Part shown: piece by piece, positions 6,969 through 15,463 of the stretch
Layout: each line of letters begins with the position of its first letter
Numbering within the stretch: the stretch's first letter is position 1
Source: Corynebacterium fournieri
GTDB lineage: Bacteria; Actinomycetota; Actinomycetes; Mycobacteriales; Mycobacteriaceae
NCBI RefSeq assembly: GCF_030408775.1
Contig: NZ_CP047210.1
Span: 868,001-932,000 of the forward strand
Direction: 5' to 3'
Length of the DNA stretch: 64,000 bases
Made by a program: the position numbers and the translations under genes
The notes under the pieces: model-generated
What the model was told of the DNA's origin: nothing
Seen by the model: only the letters and a program-made list of their open reading frames with translations
The model's database searches: none

Positions 6969-8372
6969 TTAGCGCACGTAGCCGCGGCGCCACTCGCTGT
7001 GGATCTCCGCGCCGTCGTGGGCGCGGGTGCGGATTCCAGAGCAGTCGCCGTCGAGCCACACGCGCGAGGACATGACGACGCTTCCGCCGCCGGCGTAGAC
7101 CTCCACAGTGGAGCCGTCGACGATGACGGTGATGTTGTCCTCGTCCTCGTCGTGCAGGTCGGCGGTGGCGGGGGAGCCGTCCTTGCGGTCCAGGGTGATG
7201 GAGTCGCCGGCGTGGGTGATCACCACGGCCGCCTCGCCGTTTCCGTCGAGGATTTCCACGGTGACCGAGGAGCCGGGTGTGACCTCGCACAGTCCGGCCC
7301 ACATGCGGGCGCGGTCGGTGCTGTCCACGGCGTCCGGCAGGCCCGGCGCGGGCACCTGGTAGAGGCGCCCGCCCTGCAGGGTGACGCGGCGCGGCAGGGT
7401 GAGCGCGTTGGCCCACCCTTCGGCGTCCCAGTTGGGTTCGGCGGTGGGGTCGCCGTTGCGGTCGGTGTTGGTCATGAACCCGTAGAGGTAGGTGCGCTCG
7501 TACAGCTTGGCGGTCTCGACCAGGTTGTAGGTGGTGTTGCGCGGGCGGGTGAAGTCGTGGCCGTAGTCGACGATGGTAAACGGCGTGTCCACGCGGAAGA
7601 CGTTGCCGGCGAGCTCGCCCACGGCGTAGACGGCGGTGTCTTTACCGTCGCGCTCGAGGGTGACAAACAGTACGTCACGGATTGCGCCATCGACCTCGTC
7701 GCGGAGGCGGACGATGCGCGGGGCGACCAGCGAGGAGTCGAGGTCGATGCCGGTGTCGCCTTCGAATTCGAGTACGCCTTCGAGCTTCCATTCGCGGCCG
7801 TCTTCGGAGGTGAGCACGACCGGCTTCGGCGCGGTTTCGGGCCCGGAGACGGCGAGCATGAGCCAGCCGTCGTGGGCGTCGTCGCGGTCGGTGCCGGCGT
7901 CCCAGTCGGGCACGACGCAGGGGGAGCGGAAGTTGCTGACGCCGCCGGCGTCTTCGACTACGGCGCCGAGGCGGGCTGCGGCGGCGGAGACGTCGAGGTC
8001 TTCTTCCTCGTCGAGGTCGTCGCCGAGGTGGTCCACGTGGGGTACGTGCGCGACCTGGACGGTGTTTCCGGCTGCGGTGGCGGAGGTGAAGTACAGGTCC
8101 ACGCCGTCGCCGGCGGGGGCGACTCCGCCAGCGCGCACTGCGATTTCGCCGCCGACGGGCACGATGACGTCGTTGCAGTCGAGCCAGCTAAACGGGTCGT
8201 CTTCGCTGATTTGGTGGCCCCAGCGGCTGGGTGCGTCGGGGGTGGGGCGGTATTGGTAGAACATGTTCCACACGCGCTCGTCGCGCCCGCCGGTGCGGTA
8301 GATGCCTGCGGGGCCTTCGAGGATGCCGCGCTCGGCGGTTACGTGCAGTTCCGGACGGTATACGGTCATCAC
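6969..8372 (-). CDS. GH32-like five-bladed propeller protein without the catalytic residues
   Basis: The 467-aa protein has the layout of glycoside hydrolase family 32 (sucrose/fructan hydrolases): a YRPELHVTAERG start, FYQYRPTPDAPSRWGHQISEDD, and a C-terminal beta-sandwich-like region (SSVTVEILDGNGEAAVVI, STVEVYAGGG). The three catalytic signatures are replaced. WMNDPNG reads ILEGPAG (nucleophile Asp to Gly, about residue 18), RDP reads RSP (about 148), and the EC acid/base region reads LVAPRI (about 215). Sucrose hydrolysis is therefore unlikely and a binding or regulatory role is more plausible. Its start overlaps the glgA stop by 4 bp (glgA ends at 8369), so it is the second gene of a glgA operon. 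Start 8372 or 8369 (two adjacent ATGs). Confidence 0.7.
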   Translation of the reverse strand: MMTVYRPELHVTAERGILEGPAGIYRTGGRDERVWNMFYQYRPTPDAPSRWGHQISEDDPFSWLDCNDVIVPVGGEIAVRAGGVAPAGDGVDLYFTSATAAGNTVQVAHVPHVDHLGDDLDEEEDLDVSAAAARLGAVVEDAGGVSNFRSPCVVPDWDAGTDRDDAHDGWLMLAVSGPETAPKPVVLTSEDGREWKLEGVLEFEGDTGIDLDSSLVAPRIVRLRDEVDGAIRDVLFVTLERDGKDTAVYAVGELAGNVFRVDTPFTIVDYGHDFTRPRNTTYNLVETAKLYERTYLYGFMTNTDRNGDPTAEPNWDAEGWANALTLPRRVTLQGGRLYQVPAPGLPDAVDSTDRARMWAGLCEVTPGSSVTVEILDGNGEAAVVITHAGDSITLDRKDGSPATADLHDEDEDNITVIVDGSTVEVYAGGGSVVMSSRVWLDGDCSGIRTRAHDGAEIHSEWRRGYVR

Positions 8373-9523
8373 ATCAGCCCCTTGTAGATATCGACGGTTT
8401 GTTGCGCAATAGTTGCCCAGGAGAATTGGGTTTTGGCTCGTTCGAGTCCGGCGGCGCCCATCGCGGCGGCGCGCTGCGTATCGCCTGCGATGGCGTTGAC
8501 GGCGTCGGCTATGCCGCGTTCGAACCCCTCAGCGTCGTCCGCATCGTAGTCGACGAGGACGCCTGTCTCACCGTCGACGACGACTTCGGGGATGCCGCCG
8601 ACGCGCGAGGCGACGACGGCGGTTTCACACGCCATGGCTTCGAGGTTGACGATGCCGAGCGGCTCATAGATGGACGGGCACACGAACACGTCGGCAAGCG
8701 AGTAGACCTCGCGCACCTTCTCGGCGGGCATCATTTCTTTGACCCAGAAGATGCCGTCGCGCTGGGCTTTCAGCTTGTCGACGAGCCCTTCGGTCTCCGC
8801 CGCAATCTCCTCGGTGTCCGGCGCGCCGGCGCACAAGATCAGCTGGATGTCCTCGTCAAAGTGCTGGGCGGCCTTCAACAGGTGCGGCACGCCCTTTTGC
8901 CGGGTGATGCGCCCGACGAAGGCGGCGACGGGCTTGTCCGGATCCACGCCGAGCTCTGTGGCGATGGTGCCGGTGTCCGGGTACCACTTCTGCGGGTCGA
9001 TGCCGTTGAGAACGGTGTGGACTTTAGCGTCGTCGATACGCGGGTACGCGCGCAGGACAGCCTCGCGCATGCCAGCAGAGACCGCGATGACCGCATCGGC
9101 GTATTCGAAGGCGTTCTTCTCGGACCAGGAGGACACGTTGTAGCCGCCGCCGAGCTGCTCGCGCTTCCACGGGCGGTCCGGCTCAAGCGAGTGGGCGGTG
9201 ACCACGTGGGGGATTTCGTGCAGCAGGCCAGACAGGTGGCCGCCGAGGCCCGCGTACCAGGTGTGCGAGTGCACCACGTCCAACCCGGCGGCGGCGTCGG
9301 CCATGCGCAGACCGGTGGACAGGGTTTTGATCGCCCCGTTGGCATTGTCCAAAGCTGGGTCGACGCCGTGGGCATAAACGCCTTCCGCATCGCGCGGGGC
9401 GCCCATGCAGTGCACGTCCACGTCGACGATCTCGCGCATGAAGCGCGTCAGTTCGGTGACGTGGACACCGGCGCCGCCGTAGACCTCCGGCGGGTACTCG
9501 CGGGTGAACATTCCGACTTTCAT
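8369..9523 (-). CDS. glgA: Actinobacterial glycogen synthase / alpha-maltose-1-phosphate synthase (GT4)
   Basis: This GT-B fold glycosyltransferase uses ADP-glucose. In Actinobacteria this GT4 type, also called GlgM, makes alpha-maltose 1-phosphate for the GlgE glycogen pathway as well as extending glucans. The 384-aa protein starts [21 protein letters not shown], has [13 protein letters not shown] and [17 protein letters not shown], and the C-terminal donor site [20 protein letters not shown] (E-x7-E motif). It is divergent from glgC, which makes its ADP-glucose, exactly as in mycobacteria and C. glutamicum. The TAGGCT -10 is 8 nt upstream of the ATG. Confidence 0.92.
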   Translation of the reverse strand: MKVGMFTREYPPEVYGGAGVHVTELTRFMREIVDVDVHCMGAPRDAEGVYAHGVDPALDNANGAIKTLSTGLRMADAAAGLDVVHSHTWYAGLGGHLSGLLHEIPHVVTAHSLEPDRPWKREQLGGGYNVSSWSEKNAFEYADAVIAVSAGMREAVLRAYPRIDDAKVHTVLNGIDPQKWYPDTGTIATELGVDPDKPVAAFVGRITRQKGVPHLLKAAQHFDEDIQLILCAGAPDTEEIAAETEGLVDKLKAQRDGIFWVKEMMPAEKVREVYSLADVFVCPSIYEPLGIVNLEAMACETAVVASRVGGIPEVVVDGETGVLVDYDADDAEGFERGIADAVNAIAGDTQRAAAMGAAGLERAKTQFSWATIAQQTVDIYKGLM

Positions 9524-9531
9524 GACCGCCG

Positions 9532-9537
9532 AGCCTA
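9532..9537 (-). promoter_or_regulatory. -10 box of glgA (leaderless type)
   Basis: TAGGCT on the minus strand is 8 nt before the glgA ATG, inside the 67-bp glgA/glgC divergent region. Confidence 0.5.
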
Positions 9538-9577
9538 CTTACGCGCGCGAAAACCTGCAGGGACCTGAAATTCTCAT

Positions 9578-9583
9578 TAGCCT
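9578..9583 (+). promoter_or_regulatory. -10 box of glgC (leaderless type)
   Basis: TAGCCT is 7 nt before the glgC ATG at 9591. Confidence 0.55.
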
Positions 9584-9590
9584 GGCGGTT

Positions 9591-10808
9591 ATGAAAAGCC
9601 AGCCACGCGTTCTCGCCATCGTCCTGGCCGGCGGTGAGGGCAAGCGCCTGTTCCCCCTCACAGCCGACCGCGCCAAGCCCGCCGTCCCCTTCGGCGGCAA
9701 CTACCGTCTGATCGACTTCGTCCTGTCCAACCTGGTCAACGCCGGTTACATGCGCATCGCGGTGCTTACCCAGTACAAGTCGCACTCGCTGGACCGCCAT
9801 GTGGCTACCGCCTGGAACGTCTCTGGCCCGACGCAGCAGTACATCGCTTCGGTGCCGGCGCAGCAGCGCCGCGGCAAACGCTGGTACTCGGGTTCGGCGG
9901 ACGCGATTGTGCAGTCGTTGAACCTGATTTACGACGACGCGCCGGACTACGTTTTGGTCTTCGGTGCGGACCACGTCTACCGCATGGATCCGTCGCAGAT
10001 GGTGGAGGATCACATCACCTCCGGCAAGGCCGCCACCGTCGCGGGTATTCGGGTGCCGCGCTCGGAGGCGCACGCGTTCGGCTGCATCCAGGCTGACGAC
10101 GACGGAACGATCACCGAGTTTTTGGAAAAGCCCGCGGACCCGCCCGGCACCCCGGACGACCCGGAGACGACGTTCGCGTCCATGGGCAACTACTGCTTTT
10201 CCACCGAAGCGCTCATCCAGGCGCTGCTGGAGGACGAGCAGAACGAGGACTCCGACCACGACATGGGCGGCGACATCATCCCGTACTTCGTGGCTCAGGG
10301 CGAGGCGAACGTGTACGACTTTTCCCGCAACGAAGTCCCCGGCGCCACCGAGCGCGACCGCGGCTACTGGCGTGACGTCGGCACCGTCGATTCCTTCTAC
10401 GAGGCCCACATGGACCTCATTTCCTCCCACCCGGTGTTCAACCTCTACAACAAGGCGTGGCCCATCCACGCCACGGAGGACGGCAACCTGCCGCCGGCGA
10501 AGTTTGTCATGGGCGGGATCGCGCAGGAGTCCATAGTTGCCTCCGGTTCCATCATCTCGGGCGCGACGGTGCGCAACTCCGTGCTGTCCACGGACGTGCG
10601 GGTAGAAGAAGGCGCCACCGTGGAAGGCTCGGTGCTGATGCCGGGCGTGCGCGTGGGCAAGGGCGCGGTGGTGCGCCACTGCATCCTGGACAAGAACGTC
10701 TACGTCTCCGACGGCGAGATCATCGGCGTGGACACGCAGCGCGACCGCGAGCGCTTCACCGTCTCCGACAACGGAGTCGTGTGCGTGGGCAAAAGCGAAG
10801 TGATTTAG
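9591..10808 (+). CDS. glgC: Glucose-1-phosphate adenylyltransferase (ADP-glucose pyrophosphorylase)
   Basis: GlgC makes ADP-glucose from glucose 1-phosphate and ATP, the committed step of glycogen synthesis. The 405-aa protein has the nucleotidyltransferase start [20 protein letters not shown], the substrate loop [44 protein letters not shown] and [16 protein letters not shown], then a C-terminal left-handed beta-helix ([20 protein letters not shown]). The ATG at 9591 is chosen over an upstream one at 9504 because the upstream extension is not family-like and runs across the glgA promoter. Its 3' end overlaps the convergent methyltransferase by 4 bp. Confidence 0.95.
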   Translation: MKSQPRVLAIVLAGGEGKRLFPLTADRAKPAVPFGGNYRLIDFVLSNLVNAGYMRIAVLTQYKSHSLDRHVATAWNVSGPTQQYIASVPAQQRRGKRWYSGSADAIVQSLNLIYDDAPDYVLVFGADHVYRMDPSQMVEDHITSGKAATVAGIRVPRSEAHAFGCIQADDDGTITEFLEKPADPPGTPDDPETTFASMGNYCFSTEALIQALLEDEQNEDSDHDMGGDIIPYFVAQGEANVYDFSRNEVPGATERDRGYWRDVGTVDSFYEAHMDLISSHPVFNLYNKAWPIHATEDGNLPPAKFVMGGIAQESIVASGSIISGATVRNSVLSTDVRVEEGATVEGSVLMPGVRVGKGAVVRHCILDKNVYVSDGEIIGVDTQRDRERFTVSDNGVVCVGKSEVI

Positions 10809-11488
10809 GCGCGCTTGGTCAGAAGCGTCAGCCCGCCGTCGAGGGGCAGGCGCGCCACGGCGGCGCCGTCGAGCGCGAGCGTGTCCACGTAGGCGTCCGC
10901 GTCGCGGGCCGCTTCGGTGTCGCGGTCGCGGCGGGTGGTGTCGGCCACGGTGCCGTCGAGAAGCGAACCTGCGATCACGAGCGTGCCGCTGGGGGCGAGC
11001 AGCGGCCACGCGGCGTCGATGAGCGGGCGCAGCTCCACCGCCGAAACGTCGGCGTAGATGAGCTGGTAAGCGCCCGTGGCAAGCCGCCCCATGACATCGA
11101 GGGGGCGGGAGGTGAGAAAACGCACCCGCGACGGGGCGAAGCCCGCGGCCCGGAAGCTCTCCTTCGCGCCTGCCTGCAGCGCCGCTTCCGGCTCAATGCA
11201 GGTCAAGGTCGCTTTGTCGCGCAGGCCGGCGAGGATGTGCAGGCCCGCAACCCCGGCGGCGGGGGTGACCGCGACCGCGCCTTGGGTGCCGCCGGTGCCA
11301 CCGGTGCCGTCAGCGCCACCGGCGGCCAGGACGGAAAGCAGGTCGCCTACCACGTGGCTCGGGGTGGGCACACCGTTTTCTGCGGCGTCCTCGCGGGCGC
11401 GTTGCAACGCCTCGTTCAACGCCTCCGGCAGGTGGTCCCGGCGTGCGTCGATGTAGGTGCTCAGTTGGGTAAACGCTGTCTCACTCAC
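10805..11488 (-). CDS. O-methyltransferase family protein (Rv1220c-like)
   Basis: This 227-aa SAM-dependent methyltransferase resembles the catechol/caffeoyl-CoA O-methyltransferase-like family. A glycine-rich middle ([14 protein letters not shown]) precedes a motif-I-like region [19 protein letters not shown], and [25 protein letters not shown] is the DxD-type strand region. The C-terminus is [20 protein letters not shown]. It is divergent from sigE, the arrangement of Rv1220c and sigE in M. tuberculosis. The substrate is unknown. The GTG start at 11488 follows a TATGCT box by 6 nt. Confidence 0.8.
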   Translation of the reverse strand: MSETAFTQLSTYIDARRDHLPEALNEALQRAREDAAENGVPTPSHVVGDLLSVLAAGGADGTGGTGGTQGAVAVTPAAGVAGLHILAGLRDKATLTCIEPEAALQAGAKESFRAAGFAPSRVRFLTSRPLDVMGRLATGAYQLIYADVSAVELRPLIDAAWPLLAPSGTLVIAGSLLDGTVADTTRRDRDTEAARDADAYVDTLALDGAAVARLPLDGGLTLLTKRA

Positions 11489-11494
11489 ACGGCC

Positions 11495-11500
11495 AGCATA
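11495..11500 (-). promoter_or_regulatory. -10 box of the O-methyltransferase
   Basis: TATGCT on the minus strand lies 6 nt before the GTG at 11488. Confidence 0.5.
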
Positions 11501-11566
11501 GCGGGGCGGCGGCGCCCAGTGAGTTCACAGTATCCGCGCTGGCATTTGGAAGGGGGCTCTGCCAGA

Positions 11567-12169
11567 ATGCTTGCTATGACCGTCGAGGATGTTCCGCTGT
11601 CCGGTACTGCTGCGTTCGATGCAGGTGAGGGCGCTATGCCGACCTGGTCGGAGCTGGTGCAGGAGCACGCGGACAGTGTGTACCGCCTCGCGTTTCGCCT
11701 CTCCGGCAACCAGCACGACGCGGAGGATCTCACGCAGGAGACGTTCATGCGCGTGTTCCGCAGTCTGAAGAACTACCAACCGGGCACGTTTGAGGGGTGG
11801 CTGCACCGCATCACCACCAACCTGTTTCTGGACATGGTGCGCCGCCGCGCGAAGATCCGCATGGAGGCGCTGCCGGAGGATTACGAGCGCGTTCCCGGCA
11901 CCGACATGACGCCGGAGGAGGCCTACAACGTGGCCAACCTGGATCCGGCGCTGCAGCGCGCGCTGGATGATTTGGCGCCGGACTTCCGCGTCGCCGTCGT
12001 GTTGTGTGACGTCGTCGGCATGACCTACGAGGAAATCGCCGACACGCTCGGAGTGAAGATGGGTACGGTGCGCTCGCGCATCCACCGCGGCCGCGCGCAG
12101 CTGCGGGAGTCGCTGGAGGCGCAGGCGCTTGACGACGCGCAAGCGAAAGAACTCATCCGCGCCCGCTAA
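11567..12169 (+). CDS. sigE: ECF-type RNA polymerase sigma factor SigE
   Basis: This group 4 (ECF) sigma factor is known in corynebacteria for surface and heat stress responses. It is about 200 aa. Sigma region 2 spans [17 protein letters not shown] to [14 protein letters not shown] and [19 protein letters not shown]. Region 4 is the helix-turn-helix [26 protein letters not shown] near the C-terminus. Two in-frame ATGs (11567, 11576) are possible; 11567 has AAGGGGG at a better distance. The cognate anti-sigma gene starts 18 bp downstream, and the sigE-cseE-tatB-mrp order is that of C. glutamicum. Confidence 0.93.
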   Translation: MLAMTVEDVPLSGTAAFDAGEGAMPTWSELVQEHADSVYRLAFRLSGNQHDAEDLTQETFMRVFRSLKNYQPGTFEGWLHRITTNLFLDMVRRRAKIRMEALPEDYERVPGTDMTPEEAYNVANLDPALQRALDDLAPDFRVAVVLCDVVGMTYEEIADTLGVKMGTVRSRIHRGRAQLRESLEAQALDDAQAKELIRAR

Positions 12170-12187
12170 CACGCGATGTGATGCTGC

Positions 12188-12547
12188 ATGGCCAAACACG
12201 AATTCAACTCCACCGACCACCTCAACCCGGAAGCAGTAGCCGCCTTCGTGGACGGGGAACTTTCTGACGCGGCCTTTCACCGCGCCGTGCGCCACTTGGA
12301 CGTCTGCGAGGAGTGCATGGCGGAGGTGGATTGCCAGCGCCGGGCGGCGAACCGCCTGCGGGTGGTGGACGATTCGGCGGTGCACGCGCCCGCGTCGCTG
12401 GTGGAGCGGCTTGCGGGGCTGCGCCTGGAAGACGTGGCCCACGGCGCGTGCGGTGAGGAACAGAAGGGGACGCTGCGCGAGCACCTGGACACCGTCAGCT
12501 CTGCGTTGAAGTCCTCACTGGGCGCGCTGCGTCGTCGGGGGGAGTAG
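12188..12547 (+). CDS. cseE: Zinc-binding anti-sigma-E factor
   Basis: The 119-aa cytoplasmic protein has the ZAS zinc anti-sigma signature HLDVCEEC (H-x3-C-x2-C) at about residues 38-45 and no transmembrane helix. It follows sigE by 18 bp, so it should bind and hold SigE, releasing it on redox or surface stress as for RseA/CseE. The C-terminal half, rich in Arg and Leu (SALKSSLGALRRRGE), is not recognisable beyond the family. It corresponds in position to Rv1222 (rseA) and C. glutamicum cseE. Confidence 0.88.
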   Translation: MAKHEFNSTDHLNPEAVAAFVDGELSDAAFHRAVRHLDVCEECMAEVDCQRRAANRLRVVDDSAVHAPASLVERLAGLRLEDVAHGACGEEQKGTLREHLDTVSSALKSSLGALRRRGE

Positions 12548-12550
12548 GGT
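12545..12550 (+). promoter_or_regulatory. -10 box of tatB (leaderless type)
   Basis: TAGGGT overlaps the cseE stop codon and is 7 nt before the tatB GTG at 12558, so tatB has a promoter separate from sigE. Confidence 0.55.
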
Positions 12551-12557
12551 GGTCTAA

Positions 12558-12971
12558 GTGTTTTCCAACATCGGCTGGGGCGAAATCTTTTTCATCCTGA
12601 TCATCGGGCTCATCGTGATCGGGCCGGAGCGCCTGCCGTCCGTCGTGGAAGATGTCCGAGCCGCGATCTACGCCGCGAAGAAGGCCATCAACAACGCGAA
12701 GGCCGAGCTCAACGGGGAGCTGGAGGGCTTCGAGGAGTTTAGGCAGCCGATCAACACCGTCTCGCAGTACGCGGCCATGGGTCCGCGGCGCGCGATGGCG
12801 AAGGTGCTGTTCGAAGACGACGCCGCCGGACCGGACCCCGCCAACGGGCAGCCCCCCGAGCCCGGCAAGTCCGGCCCGCGTCCCGCACCGAAGCCGGCGC
12901 AGGAGCCGCGGCGGGAGTCGGCGGAACGCCCGTCGCAAAGCAAGGGCTTTTCCTGGGAGGATATTACTTAA
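12558..12971 (+). CDS. tatB: Sec-independent protein translocase subunit TatB
   Basis: TatB works with TatC as the receptor for twin-arginine signal peptides. The 137-aa protein starts with GTG, has the single N-terminal transmembrane helix NIGWGEIFFILIIGLIVIGPERLP with the conserved Gly-Pro hinge, then an amphipathic helix (VVEDVRAAIYAAKKAINNAK) and a Pro-rich hydrophilic tail. It follows the sigE/cseE pair. The 3' ends of tatB and the convergent mrp overlap by 8 bp. Confidence 0.93.
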   Translation: MFSNIGWGEIFFILIIGLIVIGPERLPSVVEDVRAAIYAAKKAINNAKAELNGELEGFEEFRQPINTVSQYAAMGPRRAMAKVLFEDDAAGPDPANGQPPEPGKSGPRPAPKPAQEPRRESAERPSQSKGFSWEDIT

Positions 12972-14100
12972 CGCGCGGGTTGAGGCTCTTGCCCGCGAGC
13001 GAGTCGCGGCGCACTTTCAGCTTGTCCGCCACCGCAGAGATCGCCTGCGCGGCGGGGGAGTCCGGCTCGGAGATGACCACCGGGGTGCCGGTGTCGCCGT
13101 GCTCGCGAAGCTTGGGGTCGAGGGGGATGGAGCCCAGCAGCGACACGTCCGAATCCGTCAGCTGGGTCAGGCGCTCGGCCACCTGTTCGCCGCCGCCCTC
13201 GCCGAAGATGTTCATCACCGTGCCGTCTGGCATGGTCATGCCCGCCATGTTCTCGATCACGCCGGCGATCTTCTGGTCCGTCTGCTGCGCGATCGTGCCG
13301 GCGCGCTCCGCCACCTCGGCCGCAGCGGCCTGCGGGGTGGTCACGATGAGCAGCTCCGCGTTGGGCACGAGCTGGGCGACGGTGATGGCCACATCGCCGG
13401 TGCCGGGCGGCAAATCCATGAACAGCACGTCCAAATCGCCCCAGTACACGTCGGCGAGGAACTGCTGGATCGCGCGGGTAAGCATGGGCCCGCGCCACAC
13501 GATCGGGGCGTTGCCCTCCACGAACTGGCCCACAGAGATGTGGCGCACGCCGTGGGCGATCGGGGGCATGATCATTTCGTCGACCACGGTCGGGCCCTGG
13601 TCCTCAGAACCCATCAGCCCCGGCACCGAGTGGCCGTAGATGTCCGCGTCGACCACGCCCACGCTCAACCCCTGCGCCGCCAGGGCGGTGGCCAGGTTCA
13701 CGGTCATGGACGACTTGCCCACGCCGCCCTTGCCGGATGCCACCGCGTAGATGCGCGTGCGGGTGTCCGGGTCCGCGAAGGGGATCGCTGGCCCGGTCTG
13801 CTCGCCGCGCAGTTTCAGTGCGAGCGCGCGGCGCTGCTCGTCGCTCATGGTGTGCAGGGTGACGCTGACGTCGCCGACGCCGTCGAGCTCTTCGAGTACC
13901 GCGCGGGTGTTGGACTCGATGGTCTCGCGCATCGGGCAGCCGGCGATGGTCAGGTAGATGCCCACCGCCACGTCCGGGCCGGTGATGCGCACGGATTCGA
14001 CCATGTCCAGCTCGGTGATGGGCTTGCCAATCTCCGGATCCTCCACCCGCTCGAGCGCGGCGAGGACGTCTGCTTCTGTGATTGTGTGTTCAGTAGCCAT
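12964..14100 (-). CDS. mrp: Mrp/ApbC/NBP35-family iron-sulfur carrier P-loop ATPase
   Basis: Mrp proteins are cytosolic P-loop ATPases that carry Fe-S clusters to apoproteins. The 378-aa protein has an N-terminal DUF59/MIP18 domain (AALERVEDPEIGKPITELDMV, GCPMRETI), the deviant Walker A VASGKGGVGKSSMTVNLA, VGVVDADIYGHSVPGL and DLPPGTGDVAI. A CXXC pair for cluster binding in the ATPase domain is not obvious. The start at 14100 (MATEHTITEAD) is preferred to an upstream 14232 ATG because it matches the family N-terminus and follows a TATACT box. Confidence 0.92.
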   Translation of the reverse strand: MATEHTITEADVLAALERVEDPEIGKPITELDMVESVRITGPDVAVGIYLTIAGCPMRETIESNTRAVLEELDGVGDVSVTLHTMSDEQRRALALKLRGEQTGPAIPFADPDTRTRIYAVASGKGGVGKSSMTVNLATALAAQGLSVGVVDADIYGHSVPGLMGSEDQGPTVVDEMIMPPIAHGVRHISVGQFVEGNAPIVWRGPMLTRAIQQFLADVYWGDLDVLFMDLPPGTGDVAITVAQLVPNAELLIVTTPQAAAAEVAERAGTIAQQTDQKIAGVIENMAGMTMPDGTVMNIFGEGGGEQVAERLTQLTDSDVSLLGSIPLDPKLREHGDTGTPVVISEPDSPAAQAISAVADKLKVRRDSLAGKSLNPRVK

Positions 14101-14110
14101 CTTGCCAAGC

Positions 14111-14116
14111 AGTATA
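14111..14116 (-). promoter_or_regulatory. -10 box of mrp
   Basis: TATACT on the minus strand is 10 nt before the mrp ATG, so any 5' leader is only a few nucleotides. Confidence 0.45.
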
Positions 14117-14139
14117 ACGGGGTAGCGGCCGGTTACAGA

Positions 14140-14145
14140 TACACT
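14140..14145 (+). promoter_or_regulatory. -10 box of the stress membrane protein gene
   Basis: TACACT is 7 nt before the ATG at 14153, back to back with the mrp promoter. Confidence 0.5.
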
Positions 14146-14152
14146 GGTGGGC

Positions 14153-14674
14153 ATGACAAATCCCATGAGCAATCCTGGACGTATGCCCGCGCGTGAGGTT
14201 CCCACGGGCTGGCCTGTCGGCAGCTTTCGCACCTACGCCGAGGCGCAGCAGGCGGTGGATGCCCTCTCCGACCAGGAATTCCCGGTGGAGAAGCTGTCCA
14301 TCGTGGGTGTGGATCTGATGCAGGTGGAAAAGATCACCGGCCGGTTGACGTGGGGCAAGGTGCTGGGCACCGGCGCGCTGTCCGGTTTGTGGATGGGCCT
14401 GTTTCTGGGCCTGATCATGTCCGTGTTCACGGAGCCTGGCTCCGGCTGGGTGACGTTTACCTCCACGTTGCTCGTGGGCGCTGTCTTCGGCGCGGTTTTC
14501 GCCGCCGTGGCCTACGCGTTGACCGGCGGCAAACGCGATTTCTCCTCCGCCACCACGATTGTGGCGGGCCGCTACGACGTGCTGTGCGATCCGGATGCGG
14601 CGCCTCGCGCACGCGACCTCATCGCGGGGCAGCTGCCTATCGACGACGCTTCGCACCCCAACCCCAATGCGTAA
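14153..14674 (+). CDS. General stress (YflT/GSP17M-like) membrane protein
   Basis: The 173-aa protein starts MTNPMSNPGRMPAREVPTGW. Its N-terminal domain (VGSFRTYAEAQQAVDALSD... KLSIVGVDLMQVEKITGRLTWG) is of the general stress protein 17M-like type. Two Gly-rich hydrophobic segments follow (GALSGLWMGLFLGLIMSVF and LLVGAVFGAVFAAVAYALTGG). The C-terminal segment YDVLCDPDAAPRARDLI follows. Equivalent genes lie beside mrp in mycobacteria (Rv1231c). No enzymatic motif is seen. Its last 8 bp overlap the lipoprotein gene. Confidence 0.78.
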   Translation: MTNPMSNPGRMPAREVPTGWPVGSFRTYAEAQQAVDALSDQEFPVEKLSIVGVDLMQVEKITGRLTWGKVLGTGALSGLWMGLFLGLIMSVFTEPGSGWVTFTSTLLVGAVFGAVFAAVAYALTGGKRDFSSATTIVAGRYDVLCDPDAAPRARDLIAGQLPIDDASHPNPNA

Positions 14675-15377
14675 GCCGAGACGCGCCCTGGCGGCGCTTA
14701 CCGTTTCCGCGCTGGCACTCGCCGGGTGCGCGCCGGCGGGCATGCAAAGCACCAGCAAGACCCCGGTCGCCATCGGCGTCGACGCCGACAACCCGGAGCA
14801 GCTGGTGCTGGGCGAGATCTACAGCCGCGTGCTGCAGCAGCTGGGCCGGCCCACCAGCGTCACGGCGACGGACTTCTCCGCCGGCGACACGCTGCGCGTG
14901 CTGAAGGAGACGCCGATCGACTTCGTGGTGACGTGCACCGGCCGCCTGGTCGAAGAAACCGACGCCGCGGCCGCCGAGCGCCTCACTAAAGAGGCGAAGG
15001 CGGACACCGAGGGGATCTCCGACATGGTCTACGACGCGGCCGTGGCCGCCCTGCCGGGGACCGTGCGCACCGTGGACCCCTCGCCGGCGCAAGGCTGCGG
15101 GGCAAGCGGCGAGCTGCCGCAGAACGTGGTGCCACTGTTTTCCACCGCAGAGTTCGACCGCGGGGAAATCAACCGCCTGAACTTCATCACCCGTGTCCTG
15201 TCCACCAAGGCGCTCGGGGAGATGACTGAAGAGATCGAGTCTGGGGCAGACATGGAAGATACCCTTGCCGCCTGGATGATGGAGTACGCCCACATCGACG
15301 TCTACGCCGACGAGCTGGCCGACCCGGACGAGGACGCCGCCGAGGGCGATTCCGCCGACAGCGACGGCGCGCACTAG
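14667..15377 (+). CDS. Lipoprotein with OpuAC/ProX-type substrate-binding fold
   Basis: The 236-aa exported lipoprotein has a basic N-terminus (MRKPRRALAALTV) and lipobox LALAGC with the modified Cys at about residue 22. The mature part contains VAIGVDADNPEQLVLGEIYS and a following IDFVVTCTGRL. This is the pattern of glycine betaine/osmoprotectant substrate-binding proteins (seek a quaternary amine, first lobe strand then a loop). No ABC permease or ATPase is adjacent, so it may be an orphan binding protein. The C-terminus is acidic (ADPDEDAAEGDSADSD). It is translationally coupled (8-bp overlap) to the stress protein gene. Confidence 0.7.
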   Translation: MRKPRRALAALTVSALALAGCAPAGMQSTSKTPVAIGVDADNPEQLVLGEIYSRVLQQLGRPTSVTATDFSAGDTLRVLKETPIDFVVTCTGRLVEETDAAAAERLTKEAKADTEGISDMVYDAAVAALPGTVRTVDPSPAQGCGASGELPQNVVPLFSTAEFDRGEINRLNFITRVLSTKALGEMTEEIESGADMEDTLAAWMMEYAHIDVYADELADPDEDAAEGDSADSDGAH

Positions 15378-15401
15378 CCAGGCAGTAGCCGAACACGAGG
15401 A

Positions 15402-15430
15402 AGGGCCCCGGGGGTGAACCCCGGGGCCCT
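15402..15430. terminator. Strong hairpin between convergent lipoprotein gene and odhA
   Basis: AGGGCCCCGGGG and CCCCGGGGCCCT form a perfect 12-bp GC stem with a 5-nt loop. There is no clear T tract, but the location between convergent stops fits a two-way terminator. Confidence 0.7.
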
Positions 15431-15463
15431 GGTGCTTGGGGGGCCGTGAGGCCCGTCGTCAAG

